DNA of 64,000 nucleotides from Gymnothorax reevesii (GCA_029721435.1 CM056587.1:18608667-18672666); one strand, 5' to 3'. Shown: positions 28,521 to 41,169, counted from the stretch's first letter. A program made the numbers and translations. Notes: generated from the sequence alone by a model not told the origin.

Positions 28521-30385
28521 TATATGGCAGGGCCGCCAAGTGCTGTATGAGAATGTGGGCCCAAGAAAAGGGTGCTTAATGGGGCAAAGCTCCCGCAATT
28601 ATATGAAGTGCAAGTTTAGTAATGAGCTGGAGTTGATAAATTATTTACAAAGTGGGTGGGGAGAGTGTGAGTGTGGGAGTGAGTGAGAGTGTATGAGGTA
28701 GGAGTGGGAGGTGGGGTCTTGAGTAAGGAAAACATCAAAAGCAAGTTATACATTTGAATAGACAAAGAGCTAGAGTAAGGGTAGCAGTTATTGATTTTGA
28801 GAATGTGAATTTAAGAGAGACAGCAGCGACAGATGTAGATAGCAGATAAAGTATGGATGCATGCTCCTGATTTGTAATGAAGCAATAAAGTTATTGTTAC
28901 AGTTGTGCTAACCGGGAACGTGACGTCACTTTTGTGAACGCATGGCAGTTCCTTTATAGTGAGAGCATAAGAATGAACTTCAGATTCCTTTTTACCCCCC
29001 CCCCCCCCCCCATGACAAAGAATCCACAGTTTCGAGTAAAACTGCATAATAAAGATGTTTGAGCGAAAGTGCTGCCATGTGTTTACATAAAGTGTTATTT
29101 GATATTAGTTAACCTTATTCATTCATCACCATGTGAGAAAGAAATTGAAATGCAGTGCATTTTAAATGAAATTATGTCCTATTGAAAGCTCTCAATTAGG
29201 CCTTGTAGTTAACAGCAAGATCGTGAGAATTGGCCGAGAAATAAAAAAGTTCATTCAATAATTTAATTTCATTTTGTTTGATTTGGCTGAGAAACTGATG
29301 TGATTTCCACTAGTCCTTCAGCAGAGGACTTGCGGCCAGCAATTTTCCGCCAAAATTCCTCTCTGGTCTTATTAGCAACAACAGTGTTGCTTTTTCTGGT
29401 TTTTTTATATATATTCAAATTCTTCATAACTGCCCATAATGACCCACTCCTCCTAGGAAATTTTCTTCATTTTTTTTATCGAAGATTTTATTTATCACCC
29501 AGCAACTGCTTGCAGTACACCCAACGAAGACGTGTATACATCAACCAATAATGGAGTGAAACAAAACTAGTCTAGTTATTTTAATTTGACAGACTCTCAG
29601 TCCTGCGACAAATAACTAAATTCTGGTTATTCACAAAAAGGGCTGTTATATATTTTCAAAGGACATACACGTACAAAGATGGCAGGTTATGCGAGGAAGT
29701 GTTCTGCTAACAGAGCAAAATGAATGTTTTATTGCAGTTTTGTTGTAGGATTACTGATGAATCAGACATTTTTTTTCTGGGTGGGACCTGCTTGTGATTC
29801 ATGTGATAAATATTGGTTTCGATGACAATGAATTTTAGACGGTGTCATCAGAGAAAATATTTTTAAAAACAACAGCATAAATAAATAAAGTGAAACTTTG
29901 CAAGGACTTCTGGGCATTGTTTTATCTGCAGTTGTTTGTCAAAGTTTGTTCTACTTTAATGACTTTGAAAAAAATACTTTCATGAAATTTAACTAAAATT
30001 GATATATTTTTTGTTTTTTTTTGTTGCCTTTGTCCAGGCAAGTGGATTTTCATTGCCTACCTACCTTCACCTTTGTAAAACATCAATGTACAGTCGTAAA
30101 ATTTTTAAAAGCATTATTGACTCATACCTTTTATTTTCCAAACGCCATTCAAGGAGTTAAATGCACAGTTAATCGTTTACTTCATTTCTCTTGTTATCTG
30201 TGCAAGGGCGATTTGAAGTCAGGTTATTAGGCTATGCATTATAATTAAAACATTTCGACATTTTCAAAGCATATGCTGCCCTCTTGAGGAAACATGAGTA
30301 TAGCAGGACTATTTCTTAGGGAATGCCTGTTTCTCAAGTTCAAACATTGCTATAGACCTAATGGTGTCAACACAGCCAGGAGTAT
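28521..30385. other. No gene seen
   Basis: Holds a 17-C run at 28995-29011. Otherwise AT-rich sequence without recognised elements. Confidence 0.4.
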
Positions 30386-30720
30386 GCCAGCAGTCCTACC
30401 ACAATTCGACCTGCTCCAGCAGTGTGGCTGAAGCTAAGCAGGTGTGGGCTTGGTCAGTACTTGGATGGGAGTCCATTGAGGCAAACCAGGTTGTTGTTGC
30501 AAGGGGTGTTGGTGGGCTAGTAGATGGCGATCTACCCTCTGGTGGAATAGTCTCCACTGCAGTGACGGGTCGTTGCACTGAAGGAGACATTCGGAGGAAG
30601 CGTGAATCCGAGGTCTTGACTCACAGTGACTCTCTTTGATAAAAGCTGGGTCATAGCTCCCCGGTGTTATAGCTGAAGTCCCAACATGGTTTTTTCGACC
30701 TGCCACCTAATCATCCCCTG
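30386..30720 (+). mobile_element. 5S rRNA-derived SINE
   Basis: 30429-30501 follows the 3' two-thirds of 5S rRNA: 'gaagctaagcagg' (box A region), 'gcttggtcagtacttggatg' with 'ggag' after it (box C), and an 'accagg...gttg...gcaag' end. The divergent 5' third lies at 30386-30428. A non-5S body follows to about 30720. This is the structure of SINE3-class elements, transcribed by Pol III from the internal 5S promoter. Confidence 0.8.
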
Positions 30721-31259
30721 ATCTAATTGGCTATATAGTGAGATACTGTATGTAGAGGAAGTATTCTTAGAAATCACTACTTTCTGTTTTTTTTTTGTAC
30801 ATTTTCCATGTTGTCCCAACTTTTTATGAGTTGGGTTCGTATCAGATCAATAAATTTTTTTCCCCCCACATAAACTGTAAATACTGTAGTTCAGTATTGA
30901 TATGGTTTTACTCCAGTTTCCCCAATGCGGATGGAAAGCGGAAGGAATTCTCCTGATGTTTTGTTGAAGTCAGTGCAGACAGGACTTGGAGCTGAGGAGA
31001 TCCAGCTGCCTCCTTAGCAGTCCCTTGTCACACTGAGCATGATGCTTGCCAACCTGGAAATATATTGCTTGTGTGTGTGTGTGTGATGGACGCTGGCATA
31101 TTGTTGACAGAAATTTCATGAAAGTGAGGTATTTAATTTCATGAAGAAAAAGGAGTGGCAACTCATTTTCATGGTTTCATGAAGCTAGAAAGGACCGGCA
31201 CAGAGTATCACTATTGAACACGCTTTGTTTGATGCCTCTGACACAGAACATCATGGCAG

Positions 31260-32445
31260 GCGCAAATGATTATTGAAGTTAGGGACTTAAAGATTATCTT
31301 ACTATCTGCCATCTTCAGACGGTCTTTAGAAACTGGAGAAATATCAAATGATTGGAAACAGGGCAATATAATACCAATATATAAGAAAGGGGACTGTACT
31401 GAGTCAGGAAATGACAGGCCAGTCAGTTTAACTTGCATTGCGTGCAAAATATTGGAATCTATCATAAAAGATGAGCTGGACTTATGTCTTGAACGTAACA
31501 GTATCTTGAGGGATAGCCAACATGGTTTCTGTAAGGGAAGGTCATGACTGACAAACCTTCTGGAATTTTTAGAAAAGGCCACCAACACTTATGACCAGAG
31601 CAGGGCTTATGACATCATATATTTGGATTTTCAGAAGGCATTTGATACACATGACCACATAAGAGACTAATTTTTAAAATGAGCCCCATTGGAGTTACAG
31701 GAGGTATTCTGGAGTGGATTCAAAACTGGTTACAGGACAGAACACAAAGACTGGTGGTCACTGGTGTCTCATCTGGGCTGGGTATACTGGGGAGTGGCGT
31801 CCCCCAGGGATCGGTGTTGGGACCCCTGCTGTTCCTCATTTACATTAATGACCTTGATAGGAATATTGAGAGTAGATTAGTTAAATTTGCTGATGATACT
31901 AAATTGGGGGATTTGGCAAATAGTTTAGAGTCCACTAAAGTGATTCAGGATGATTTGGATAGAATCCAGATTTGGGCAGAAATGTGGCAAATGAAATTTA
32001 ATGTTGCGAAATGTTAAGTTGTACATGGAGGTAATTAAAACATTAGACGGGATTACTTCATGGGAGGTTTAAAACTGGAATGTGCTCCACACAAGAAAGA
32101 TCTGGGAGTGATTGCTGACCAAAACCTCACAGGTTCTGGCCATTGTGCCATAGCAGTTAAAAAAGCCAATCGAATACTGGGATACATTGCTAGAAGTATT
32201 GAGTTCAAATCTAAGGAGATGTTGCTTCTTTTGTAAAACACATTTGTCAGACCACATCTGCAGTATTGTGTACAGTTCTGGGAACCATACTTTAAGAAAG
32301 ATATAGAGGCTCTAGTGAAAGTTCAGAGAAGAGCCACTAAGCTAATTCCAGGGATAAAAGATGAATGCTATGAGAAGAGGCTGAAGATACTTAATCTCTT
32401 TAGTCTTAGGAAAAGGAGACTAAGGAGTCATTTGATTGAGGTCTA
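31260..32445 (+). pseudogene. LINE reverse transcriptase fragment, CR1/L2-like (broken)
   Basis: Blocks in order: 'IIPIYKKGDCTESGNDRPVS' (31366-31425), 'SQHGFCKGRS', 'IYLDFQKAFDT', 'GSGVPQGSVLGPLLFLIYIN' with 'DL', the catalytic 'KFADDTKLG', and the C-terminal '[15 protein letters not shown]' block (about 32252-32295). In-frame stops interrupt it (near 31545, 31668, 32014). The 5' half with endonuclease is absent. Confidence 0.88.
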
Positions 32446-33817
32446 ACCTTTTGGTCTTCCAAAATAATTTCACTGTGAAGCCGCATGCGTTTACAGATAA
32501 AATAATTTTATCGTAAATAAGACTTGTATGGGTCGTTTGTGGGAAGAAAAAAAAAAAAGATTTTTCTCCTGAATGGCCTGCACGGTCAAATTAGGCTTTA
32601 TGCACAGTTCCATTTTGGAACACTGCTGACCATGCAATATTACACTTCTGGATGGACAATGACTTGTGAAAACCATCCAATGATATCAAAGTTCTGTATT
32701 CATCTTTGCCCCCAGGGTGCATCTGGACTTCCTTCTTTTTTTTTTTTGCTGATTATACACAGGCAAAAGGTAAATTAGCTATTGAAAAATGAAGCAATTG
32801 CATGTACATTTTTAACAAGGTGTTACACTACATGTAGAACATCTTTAAATAACTAGATAAGATCTTTTTTTGTGATCCTACAGGGGGTTTTGTACCTTAA
32901 ACACTCTAGTGGCGACCTTAATGCCGTTTAGAAGTTTGGTTTTATTGTCTATGAAAAATGGTATTGCAAATCATCAGAATCACCGGTACCTCACTAGATA
33001 GCGCCCTCGTGGTGTGTTTCTCTTTTTTCATTTTAAGCCAACTTTCTTCTCTTCTATTATTTTTATTATTATTAGATGCTAAATTGGCTAAAGCAACTCC
33101 TCCTACAGCTTTGAAGCCAGAAGTTCAGAAATTGGAGGACATTTAGGATATGTCCAGTCATGTTGCATGTGCTTTTTGGATGGACAGCTCACTTCTATTC
33201 TTCAGTTTACAAATTTTTTCATTCTTTTTTCTCCCAGTGATGTATAATGGACCATATTTTAAAACTACTCATATATGCAATTTCATAGCTACAAACATCA
33301 AACTAGATGTGTTGGGCCAGATTTGTCATCTAAATTTTTTTTTTTTGATGAAACCACTCTTCCATCCCTACTTTTTCATCTCTTCTTCAGCTTCATTAAC
33401 TTCCATTCATTATCAGAAGCCCTCACACTCCAATAATTTGAAGGCCAAAGCCTCTAAACTTTTTATACAACTTCAGACCCTCCCAAATGCTGGATGTTGA
33501 TGTTTCTGTGGCACCACCCTCTGCATTCTTTTCTTGTATTAATTTGTCCTCCTGGAGAGGGACACTCCATGCTACACGTTAACCTTGTGATGACACTTGA
33601 TGGTAGTCGATGGTGCAAGGCTAAAAAAATTTATTAGCACCTGTCCTTCACTTCTATTTATTGTCATCACAAGACAAGCATGCAGTCTGGAGAATTCCTT
33701 TAAACTTCATTCATTCAGCAAGTCCTGCAAATTCCCAGCTGGAGCCCTCAAATTTGCCTCACGCTTGAGACTTTTCCAAAGGATGAATGAATGTTGATGT
33801 CTCTACCCCTTCACCAT

Positions 33818-33854
<37 letters not shown>

Positions 33855-34222
33855 ATGGAGCATTTTCTCCTTTATTCCCCCCTTCACTTCGTTCCACATG
33901 TTACCCAAATGGATGTTTTTAATACCCTCGCCCCCGAAGGAGGAGTGAGGGCACTGTACTCAGGTCCTTCTGTCTGTCCGGATGCATATCTTAAAAACTA
34001 TTGGCACGATTTACATAAAACTTTGACAGCAGAAAGGTCTTACCTGTGACTCGGTCCTCCTCTTAAGTCAGACTGCTTGGTCAAAAATCAAAGTCACAAA
34101 AAAATTGTGAATATCGCAAACCTCCCTATCTTTAACATGGGATGAAATTTCAAAAATCATATACCCACAAAATGACTTGAAATGTGATACACATATATAT
34201 AGGGCGGAAGTATCTATCAATT
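32446..34222. other. No gene seen; repeats only
   Basis: Contains the (AC)15 tract and, at about 33925-34060, a repeat with 'gcccccgaaggaggagtgag' that loosely resembles 59865-60080 ('cacccgaagggtgaaggc'). No coding region recognised. Confidence 0.4.
33821..33850 (+). repeat. (AC)15 microsatellite
   Basis: An uninterrupted dinucleotide run. Confidence 0.98.
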
Positions 34223-34561
34223 TGTTATGACATATAAGACAGCAAGGGATGACAGACAAAATTTTTAAACTTAAACAGACTTAATTAAACAAAGACTGAC
34301 AACTAACCTACAATTTATACTACTGACCAAGATTGACATATAAAAATAAAATGAAATATTTATAGTTATTTTAGATGGGGTTGCCTTGCAATGTTCTGGG
34401 ACAGGAAAATGCTCCTACACAGGCAAAAATCCACAAAAAAACTTCACAGGTCTTGAAAAGAGTGACAGGTCTGGTCAAACATGCCCAGACCTAGCTCCAG
34501 ACTGGGCTTAACAAAAAAAAGTCAATGCTGCCATCTAGTGGCCCTTTTTTTCCACGTTACA
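34223..34561 (-). mobile_element. Diverged solo LTR related to the Gmr1-like element
   Basis: It runs TGTTATGAC...GTTACA and shares blocks in order with the LTRs of the 53547-59524 element: 'agcaagggatgacagac', 'ttaacaaagac'-like, 'accaagattga', 'ccacaaaa', 'acaggtcttgaa', 'gctgccatctagtggcc'. It is shorter (339 against 477 bp) and much diverged, so an older insertion. No clear target duplication. Confidence 0.8.
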
Positions 34562-35204
34562 CTATCGTCAGACCAAGATTCATCGGATCTGATTCAGACT
34601 GCAGATTAGGTGCCATTTAAATTTAACGTTGAAAATCCCATTTAACTTGTATATTTTACAATAAATCAGCCTGGAATAAAGATACTGCCTTGAAATGTTC
34701 AGGTTAGAGGCACAGTACCATTGCTTATCAACAGCTGATAGATGATCCAGATCACAGATTTGGCGACACATTTTGTGCTGTTCTGGATCCAATTTTTCCA
34801 TTTCATGCTTGAGGGAATAAAATCAAGAATCTCCAATAGGCCTACATATATTACTATGGACACATACATTATATGGTGAAGCCTCCATAAGATATAACCC
34901 CCCTCTTCTCCCGCCACAACAGATTATCAATGACATTTGCCTCTGATCCTTGGAATCCAAAAGTCAATGACGGTGACGTCATACGTATGGTCGGTGCAAT
35001 TTTAATTTGTGGCCACTTCCCCCACTGCAAAAATTTAATAAATTTGTAATACAAAACAAAAACAACATGTCAGAAAATGAAACAAATGTCAAAGGGACGA
35101 GGTTTGCAAACTGATTGTCTTGTTCTCAATAATTTCAGAGTTGCTTGTCATAGAGAGTTGGGGATTGGATTTTTGAACTCAGGAAGAAAAGATCACATAT
35201 TAAA

Positions 35205-35698
35205 TGGTGAAGCCCCACTCCCTTGCCTGATTTGCTGATATTTCATTTTTACGCATACCGATTATGATTCTGGACTTCTCGTACTTTTCTTTACTCAGTG
35301 GTTGGAAACATTGCATGTGTTTTGCGATCGTTTAAATAAAATTAGATCATTTTAAACGTCTTTATGCAATTACATTGCTTCCAACCCCTCCATGCACAAG
35401 GACTTCAATTCCACACGAGAATCTCTTATATAGCCTACGCGTTGATTGAATAATTGCTGACTACAGCAGAGGAACGTGATGTAAAAATGTCACTTCTGTT
35501 GCAATTCTCACGCATTTGGTGTGAGTTTAACAGGCATATGTTACAAATGAAAACTGGCCACACCTGATAATGTTGAGAGTTTTCAGTTTCTATAATGGTA
35601 ATTTAAATGAATGATTGAAAACAGGTTGTGACCAATCATTAATTTTAAGGGATTGTTTTGAACCTCCCCAGTTGCCAGTTCATGAACCACCACTGGTG
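35205..35698 (+). repeat. Dispersed hAT-like repeat family D copy
   Basis: The right end 'catgaaccaccactg' and interior match 8181-8650 (inverted), 43190-43398 and 40746-40968. Shared blocks: 'catgcacaaggacttcaatt', 'gaaaactggcca', 'ggtaatttaaatgaatga'. No transposase. Confidence 0.7.
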
Positions 35699-35786
35699 TA
35701 TGTGTATACGTGCACTATGCGTTATCACTGGTATGTTTGTGGTCTCTCCAGGTTGAGATGTGTATTGGTATACAAATAAAAAAAAG

Positions 35787-36290
35787 GCTGCCGGCCTGCT
35801 CGCTCAGTTAAAGCGCCGCATTGCGGAGCAGAAGTGACTATCTTGGTGTGGATTTGAGCCCCGGTCGTACCAACCGGCAGTGGTCGGCAGGTTTTTCAGA
35901 GTAGCGCTCAATTGGCCATTGCGCTACACGGATGCAAATTGGGAAGGGACTGCTGGGAAGGGAAATATAAAATTGTTGCTTCATTTGTTGCTCAAGCGCC
36001 TCCTGTTGGCCAGCCAGGCACTCGTCAGGAAGATTCTACGCTTGTTCATGTTCGGGTATCCTCCGCCCTCGTTCTGAACTGGCGAGGATTCAACCAATGA
36101 GTACAAAGAAGCAATAGTTGACAGGCACGTGCTTCGGAGGAGAGCCATGAACTGTCCCTCTCTCCTGAAATGGCAACAAGGGGTCGCACACGAGAAAGTC
36201 TTGTACAGAGTTCCTTGATTGAGCATTCCAGATTCGGGTGGGATTGGAGATGCCAAATTTATTTTAAAAAACTGTAATAAATAAAAAATT
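35787..36290 (+). mobile_element. tRNA-derived SINE
   Basis: The 5' head looks tRNA-like: a box A-like 'gctcgctcagttaaagcg' (35798-35815) and a box B-like 'ggatttgagcc' (35850-35860) at normal spacing. About 400 nt of unrelated body follows, and an A/T-rich tail ('aataaataaaaaatta') ends it near 36290. Confidence 0.7.
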
Positions 36291-37316
36291 AGGTCACAAA
36301 CTTAACACACCAGGATCTTCAAATCTGGACCTCGAATCGCGATCCAGCCCAGGTTTTGTTTTATCCCAGGTAAACAAATGGACACTTGGTGCTTCTGATC
36401 GGCCTGACTATCTTTACACTTCACTCCCAGCTAAAGGGAGGATGGAAACCAGCAGTTATCAGACCCTGAGGGTTCTAGTTGGTTCCCCAGGTTGAATCCC
36501 TCGTTTTGAGCTTTTGTCTACATGCGTCTTTCTCATTTAGCCTGTATTCTCACTGTTTCAGTAGTTTAATAGTTAAGTTTTATGTCTGTCCTTACATAGT
36601 CTTCAAATGTAGTTCCTCAGTTGCTCTCTGTGTGCTTATCTTGTGTTGCAACTGTGCTGGCCTTATTTTCTTCAAAGTAAAATATTTTTGGATTTCAACT
36701 TACTTGCCATGCTGAATTGGCTCAGCCATTGATCATTCCCTGAAGCCACTGAAGTAAACCATTAATTGAATTGAATGGCGTGAGTGGATTGTGCTTTTGT
36801 TGTTCACCTTGGTAAAATCTCTGGGCAATTTTCTTGTCATGCTGCTTGCTAGACCTTTGTGAATTTACTTCTGCTTTCACTGTAATATTTATTCAACCCA
36901 AATAAATGGAAAGGTGTGGTTGATGTAAATAATTTTGGTCTCAGGCTCTCATCTCTTCATTATCTGTTTATCAAACACAACTTTTGTTACCACTATTTGA
37001 TTTTCATTTAAGTAGCATACATTACCTCTCAGGGCTTTTGAATGTTTGTTCAATTTTGTGGATCTAGCAAAAAAAAAAGAAAAATTTCCACGAGAACATG
37101 CAAAAATATTGCTTGGAATGACCAAAAATATTGTTTAATGAGTAAAATTTAAATATGAACAGAACAGTTGGGACATTTTTGGCCCAGTATTTAAACACTG
37201 CATCATCCACTTTCACCTGATTATTGACAATCCTGCTTTGCAAGTATAATCCTAAAAGTGAAACTGTGAGAATATCTTTGGCAACTGTGATAATCTCCCC
37301 ACCCATCAAGAGCGGT
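36291..37316. other. Upstream of the CALHM gene, no gene seen
   Basis: 36300-36470 has a repeat-like segment ('aatctggacctcgaatcgcg'). The rest is AT-rich. Confidence 0.4.
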
Positions 37317-37324
37317 TATAAAAA
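37317..37324 (+). promoter_or_regulatory. TATA box of the CALHM-family gene
   Basis: TATAAAAA, 77-84 nt upstream of the start codon at 37401. This allows a transcription start near 37350 and a short 5' UTR. The only canonical TATA box placed correctly for a host gene in the window. Confidence 0.6.
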
Positions 37325-37400
37325 GGAACAGCAGCAGAGGTGGTGCAAACCAAACTGCACTGAATTCCACTTTCCACGTATTCAGACTCGGGTATTGGAA

Positions 37401-37898
37401 ATGGAGCCGCATCATGTAGATATCCCACATAAACTAATTCAGAAGCTCGTGACTAGTGGTGGCCCTTTTGTTGCCATTGTATTTGTTTTCATTTTCAGGG
37501 ATATCTTTAAAATAGAATTTACCTGCCCGTGTGAATCGAATCAACCGGTAAAAAGTTTAACCATTGGATATGCCGTCTTACCATTCCTGTGTTTCACTCT
37601 GCTGTTTATTTTGATAGACAATCGGTGCTTGAAGATCTGTGGATGCTATGATTGTAAAGCTGAAGCCAAGAGGCATTGGAGGTTCTTTGGCTGCTTGATA
37701 TGCGGACGCTTTTTGAGGTCCTTGTGCGCAGGCTCGATGTGGATGGTAACAATATTGAATGATGGCCACTGGTATGTGTGTGTGAGCACAAAATATATTA
37801 ACCGTTCGGCTGGACAAATGCACATTGCATGTGTGGAACAACAAAATTTAACCCTTGAAGAGACCATGGCACTGAATCGTCTTGAAACTGAATCTCAC
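37401..37898 (+). CDS. CALHM-family gene exon 1
   Basis: 166 codons from the first ATG in the frame to the donor 'tctcac|gtgagt' (phase 0). It encodes helices 1-3 and the two extracellular loops. The frame upstream of 37401 lacks an ATG. Confidence 0.85.
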
Positions 37899-40583
37899 GT
37901 GAGTAAAAGAATAATAGGCTATATTTAATGATGACAATGGGACAACAGCACATTTTAATTGGTCAATTCTGTTACAAATTATGGTTGTAATAGTCTCGCA
38001 ATTTCAGTCAATTTTTGGCCAATGTCATGCACAAAAAATGTTTTTAAGAACATTTCAAGGATGGAAATTTTAAACTTGTAATTACCATTCTGGTCCATTC
38101 AACAGAATCTTACATGTGGAACATTTTAATGAAATAAATATATTTGAAGTGTCATCAGGTGGATTTCGCACACTTAAAATTGCTAATTGATCTTAAATCT
38201 CATATCTTCTTGGAATATGCAGTGCACCTCAAGGACAGAATTTTGGAACAAGATTTTCTTGACTAAATATTTATACTTTTAGAACAAGTCAAAAAGTGTG
38301 CACAGCTCACTAATACCCCTGACCCTTGTGCATTGAAGAGATTTTAGCATTAGATTTTGCCTAGATTTTGCGTGAAGTGAAGCATGCATGGCTGAAATTT
38401 GAAAACGATCTGATAGGCAGAATCTGAGTAAGTGGTCAGACAACATTTGAACTCAATGTTTCAGTTCAAAATAAGGACTACAAAAGTAATTTTTTGAAAA
38501 AAATCATCACATTTTCATGAAACTTTGCACTGGACCTCTCCATGAAGTGTAGAATGCAAGACTGCAATTAGAGAACAATCTGGAGAGCGGTGCTTGAGAA
38601 ATCTGTCAGACAAACTGGTGCGGGTGGACAGACGGACGGAATTCTTTGGTATATACCACATACCTTTGCTGCTAATGGGTCGGGGGTATAATAATTCATA
38701 ATTATACCATGGTCTGGGTGAATACCTTTTTCTGATTGGCTGGCAGGTATACATTAAAACCGTGGAACGCCACAGGTAGTTCGACTACGGTCGTTTCACC
38801 ATTCGAAATTCATCCACTAGCCAACTTGTAACCCTAGCAACGTTAAACGAGGTATTCGGCTGGGTACAACAGAAACCTAGCGGCTCATTTATCACTGGTA
38901 AATTTAGCGGCGTCATACAAGTTGCGTCCAACGGGGCGGTTAACTATAGGTACTCGAGCGATAATGACTGGAAATATTATAGCAGCGAAGTAATTAGGCT
39001 TTATTCATTAAACGATTGTAATTGTGTACGGTTACAAAGGAAGGTAACGTGTCCACTTCATGTGTCAGCAACTGCTGACAGTTCACAAGCTACGTGCTAT
39101 GCCAGCAGACTGATTTCAGCTCGCTGAATGCGGAAACCGTCATAAGTTCATTGTAATTGTGGGTAGCAAGTTAGCTACAGTCTGTATAATCGCACATAAT
39201 ATTGCGTTATGCATAATCTCTATTTCAGCAGGAATCCGTTATCAAATCAGCTGGTAAACGGATGTAAGCGTGTGCAAAAAAAAAATCTTTCTCCATGAAC
39301 GGAAGATGAACTGGGATAGCTGGTTCAATTGAACTTGGCCTATAGTAGGCTATTGGGTATGAGAAGGCGCGGCGCCTCCTCATTGATTACCAGCTCGTTT
39401 TTTTTAGTGCAAAACTTTCACCAAAATTTCTGAATGCTGCGATTTGATATTGCTGGCAAATGACCATGGTATAAGCGGGATAATCAACTCGAAGATGAGA
39501 ATTCCATGGTTTTAATGCACTTCGCGGAGGCAACCCATTTGCCTCCGCGTCGTGCATTAAAACCGTGGAATGCACACCTTCTCCTTAATTATCCCTTACA
39601 TATATGACTGACTAAAAAGTTCTAGTGTTACAAAATGCTACAGATTATAATATTGCCAATGCAATCAAATCAACAAAAGGTGGATCACAGACATTTGTGA
39701 TTAGTGTTACTAGAGATGGATGTCACGCCATCTGAAAGAATGTCTTCAAATTCCATTAGCTACAGGGTAACGGCATATTAGAGGTTTCCTCTTAAGATTT
39801 TATTAGTATCAGGATTATAGAGAAGGGTGCACAAGGGAATATTCACCATTCAGTGGACAACTGCAGGAGTAATTTGTAAGGAAAGAATAAAAAAATACTC
39901 ACGTAAAAAATGGTGGAATTTCTTACAAATAAAATTTACACCTACAGACTTACAGACATGATAGGCTTTTTTAACCTTAATTTAACCAGGGAAATTCTCT
40001 TGAGAATATGTTTCTCTTGCTCAAAGGTGTCCTGAGACTCTAGATATAGCAGTGACTCTAGATCAGGCAGGACAGAGAGAAATGGGTAAAACCCCCAAGT
40101 AATTTTGGGGTTAAGGGTCTTGCTCAAGGGCCTGTGGCAGAGTTCCTCTCACCTTCTTCTCTACAGATGCAGTCAGAGTCCCAAACCACAATTGTAAATG
40201 CTAATGCAATGGTTACCAGTAATATGTAATACGTTGTACAATTGTGACAAATTTTGCACTGTCTTTCACAGGTCATTGGCCTCGGCTGTATGTGCGGCAT
40301 TGTGTTCATATGGGCTGTGGGAACTTGTTTCTCATTCGGATGCGAGCCATATTATATAACCCTGTATCGTAAATACCTTGAACGTGAAACAGATACTTTA
40401 CTCAAAAAAAAGATGAAAAAACGTGCAGAGACGCTTGCCGAGTTAACATGTTTTTATGTTGAGGAAGAACCTTTCAAGAACAGGGATTTCTGGAGGGCTG
40501 TATCAAGGCCAACATTTCACCTGTGCCTTGAAAATCCTCCAGATGGATTTTCAACCGTTGAATGTGAATCCGATGACAGTTGA
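37401..40583 (+). CDS. CALHM-family large-pore channel (two exons joined)
   Basis: Exons 37401-37898 and 40272-40583 give 269 residues. CALHM proteins are plasma-membrane channels with four transmembrane helices; some conduct ATP and ions. Seen here: membrane segments near 21-37, 56-73, 105-120 and 168-190; the family CPC motif (C42, C44) after the first helix; a 'WMVTILNDGHWYVC' segment like the family 'WVAVTLLDGKCFLC'; C127 and C144 as likely disulfide partners; N-glycosylation sites at N134 (NRS) and N149 (NLT); and a cytosolic helix 'YRKYLERETDTLL...AELTCF' typical of the C-terminal domain. The single intron falls just before the last helix, as I recall for CALHM genes. Which paralogue (CALHM1-6) is not clear; the C-terminus looks closest to CALHM4/5/6. 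Confidence 0.85.
37899..40271 (+). other. Intron of the CALHM-family gene
   Basis: 2.37 kb. 38540-38760 and 38740-39600 are repeat-like, with two direct copies of 'cattaaaaccgtggaa' and a strong hairpin at 39501-39571. The acceptor is 'gtctttcacag' at 40271. Confidence 0.6.
39501..39571. repeat. 33-bp-stem hairpin
   Basis: 39501-39533 pairs with 39539-39571 at about 30 of 33 positions around the 5-nt loop 'cccat'. The stem includes 'cgcggaggcaa' and 'ggttttaatgcac'. Probably the core of a non-autonomous repeat. Confidence 0.85.
40272..40583 (+). CDS. CALHM-family gene exon 2
   Basis: It begins 'VIGLG' after the acceptor and ends in TGA at 40581-40583. 103 codons covering the last helix and the C-terminal cytosolic domain, with an acidic tail 'ECESDDS'. 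Confidence 0.85.
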   Translation, partial: VIGLGCMCGIVFIWAVGTCFSFGCEPYYITLYRKYLERETDTLLKKKMKKRAETLAELTCFYVEEEPFKNRDFWRAVSRPTFHLCLENPPDGFSTVECESDDS

Positions 40584-40745
40584 GTAATAACTCGTTTACG
40601 GAAACCGGTGTCCCAAAGGATTTTATGGGTTACTTTTTTATATCATTATTGCATAATCTTCTCTTAAATCCAAATGTTCTCGGGCTGTCATGCATATAAA
40701 TGTAAATGTTAACAAAATGTATGTGCTGTTCTTTTCATTATATTC

Positions 40746-40968
40746 ATTCCAATTAGATCACTTGAAACATCTTTATGCAATTCCATTGCTTCCAATGATC
40801 TGATTTCATTGAAAGAATTTAAACGATCATGAAACGCATGCAACCCCCGAGTAAAGAAAAGTGTGAGATGTCTCGAGTCTCCAATTACTAGAGGTGAAAT
40901 CCTCCATAACGCATGTGAAACTGACAGACCCCCATGCACAAGGACTTCAATTCCGCGCGAGAATCTAG
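40746..40968 (+). repeat. Dispersed repeat family D fragment
   Basis: 'ccatgcacaaggacttcaat' and 'gcgagaatct' match 35390-35430; other blocks match its left half. Rearranged or truncated. Confidence 0.6.
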
Positions 40969-41169
40969 TAATTTTAATAATCTTGTCACATTTTAACAAA
41001 CGCAAACATTCATATTTTGTCATTATGTGAAACCAGATTGGATGATACAATATCTGATGCCGAAATTGATGTTCAGGGTTATTGGCCAATTAGATTAGAT
41101 AAGTGGAGGTAGTATTATTACCTATAGCAAAGAAAATGTCTCAATAGGTGTGAGAAATGATCTTTTAAT

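Noticed and set aside
37801..37928. CALHM exon 1 extended into the intron to the stop at 37926
   Set aside because: A strong GTGAGT donor at 37899 and a homologous second exon at 40272 explain the gene better.
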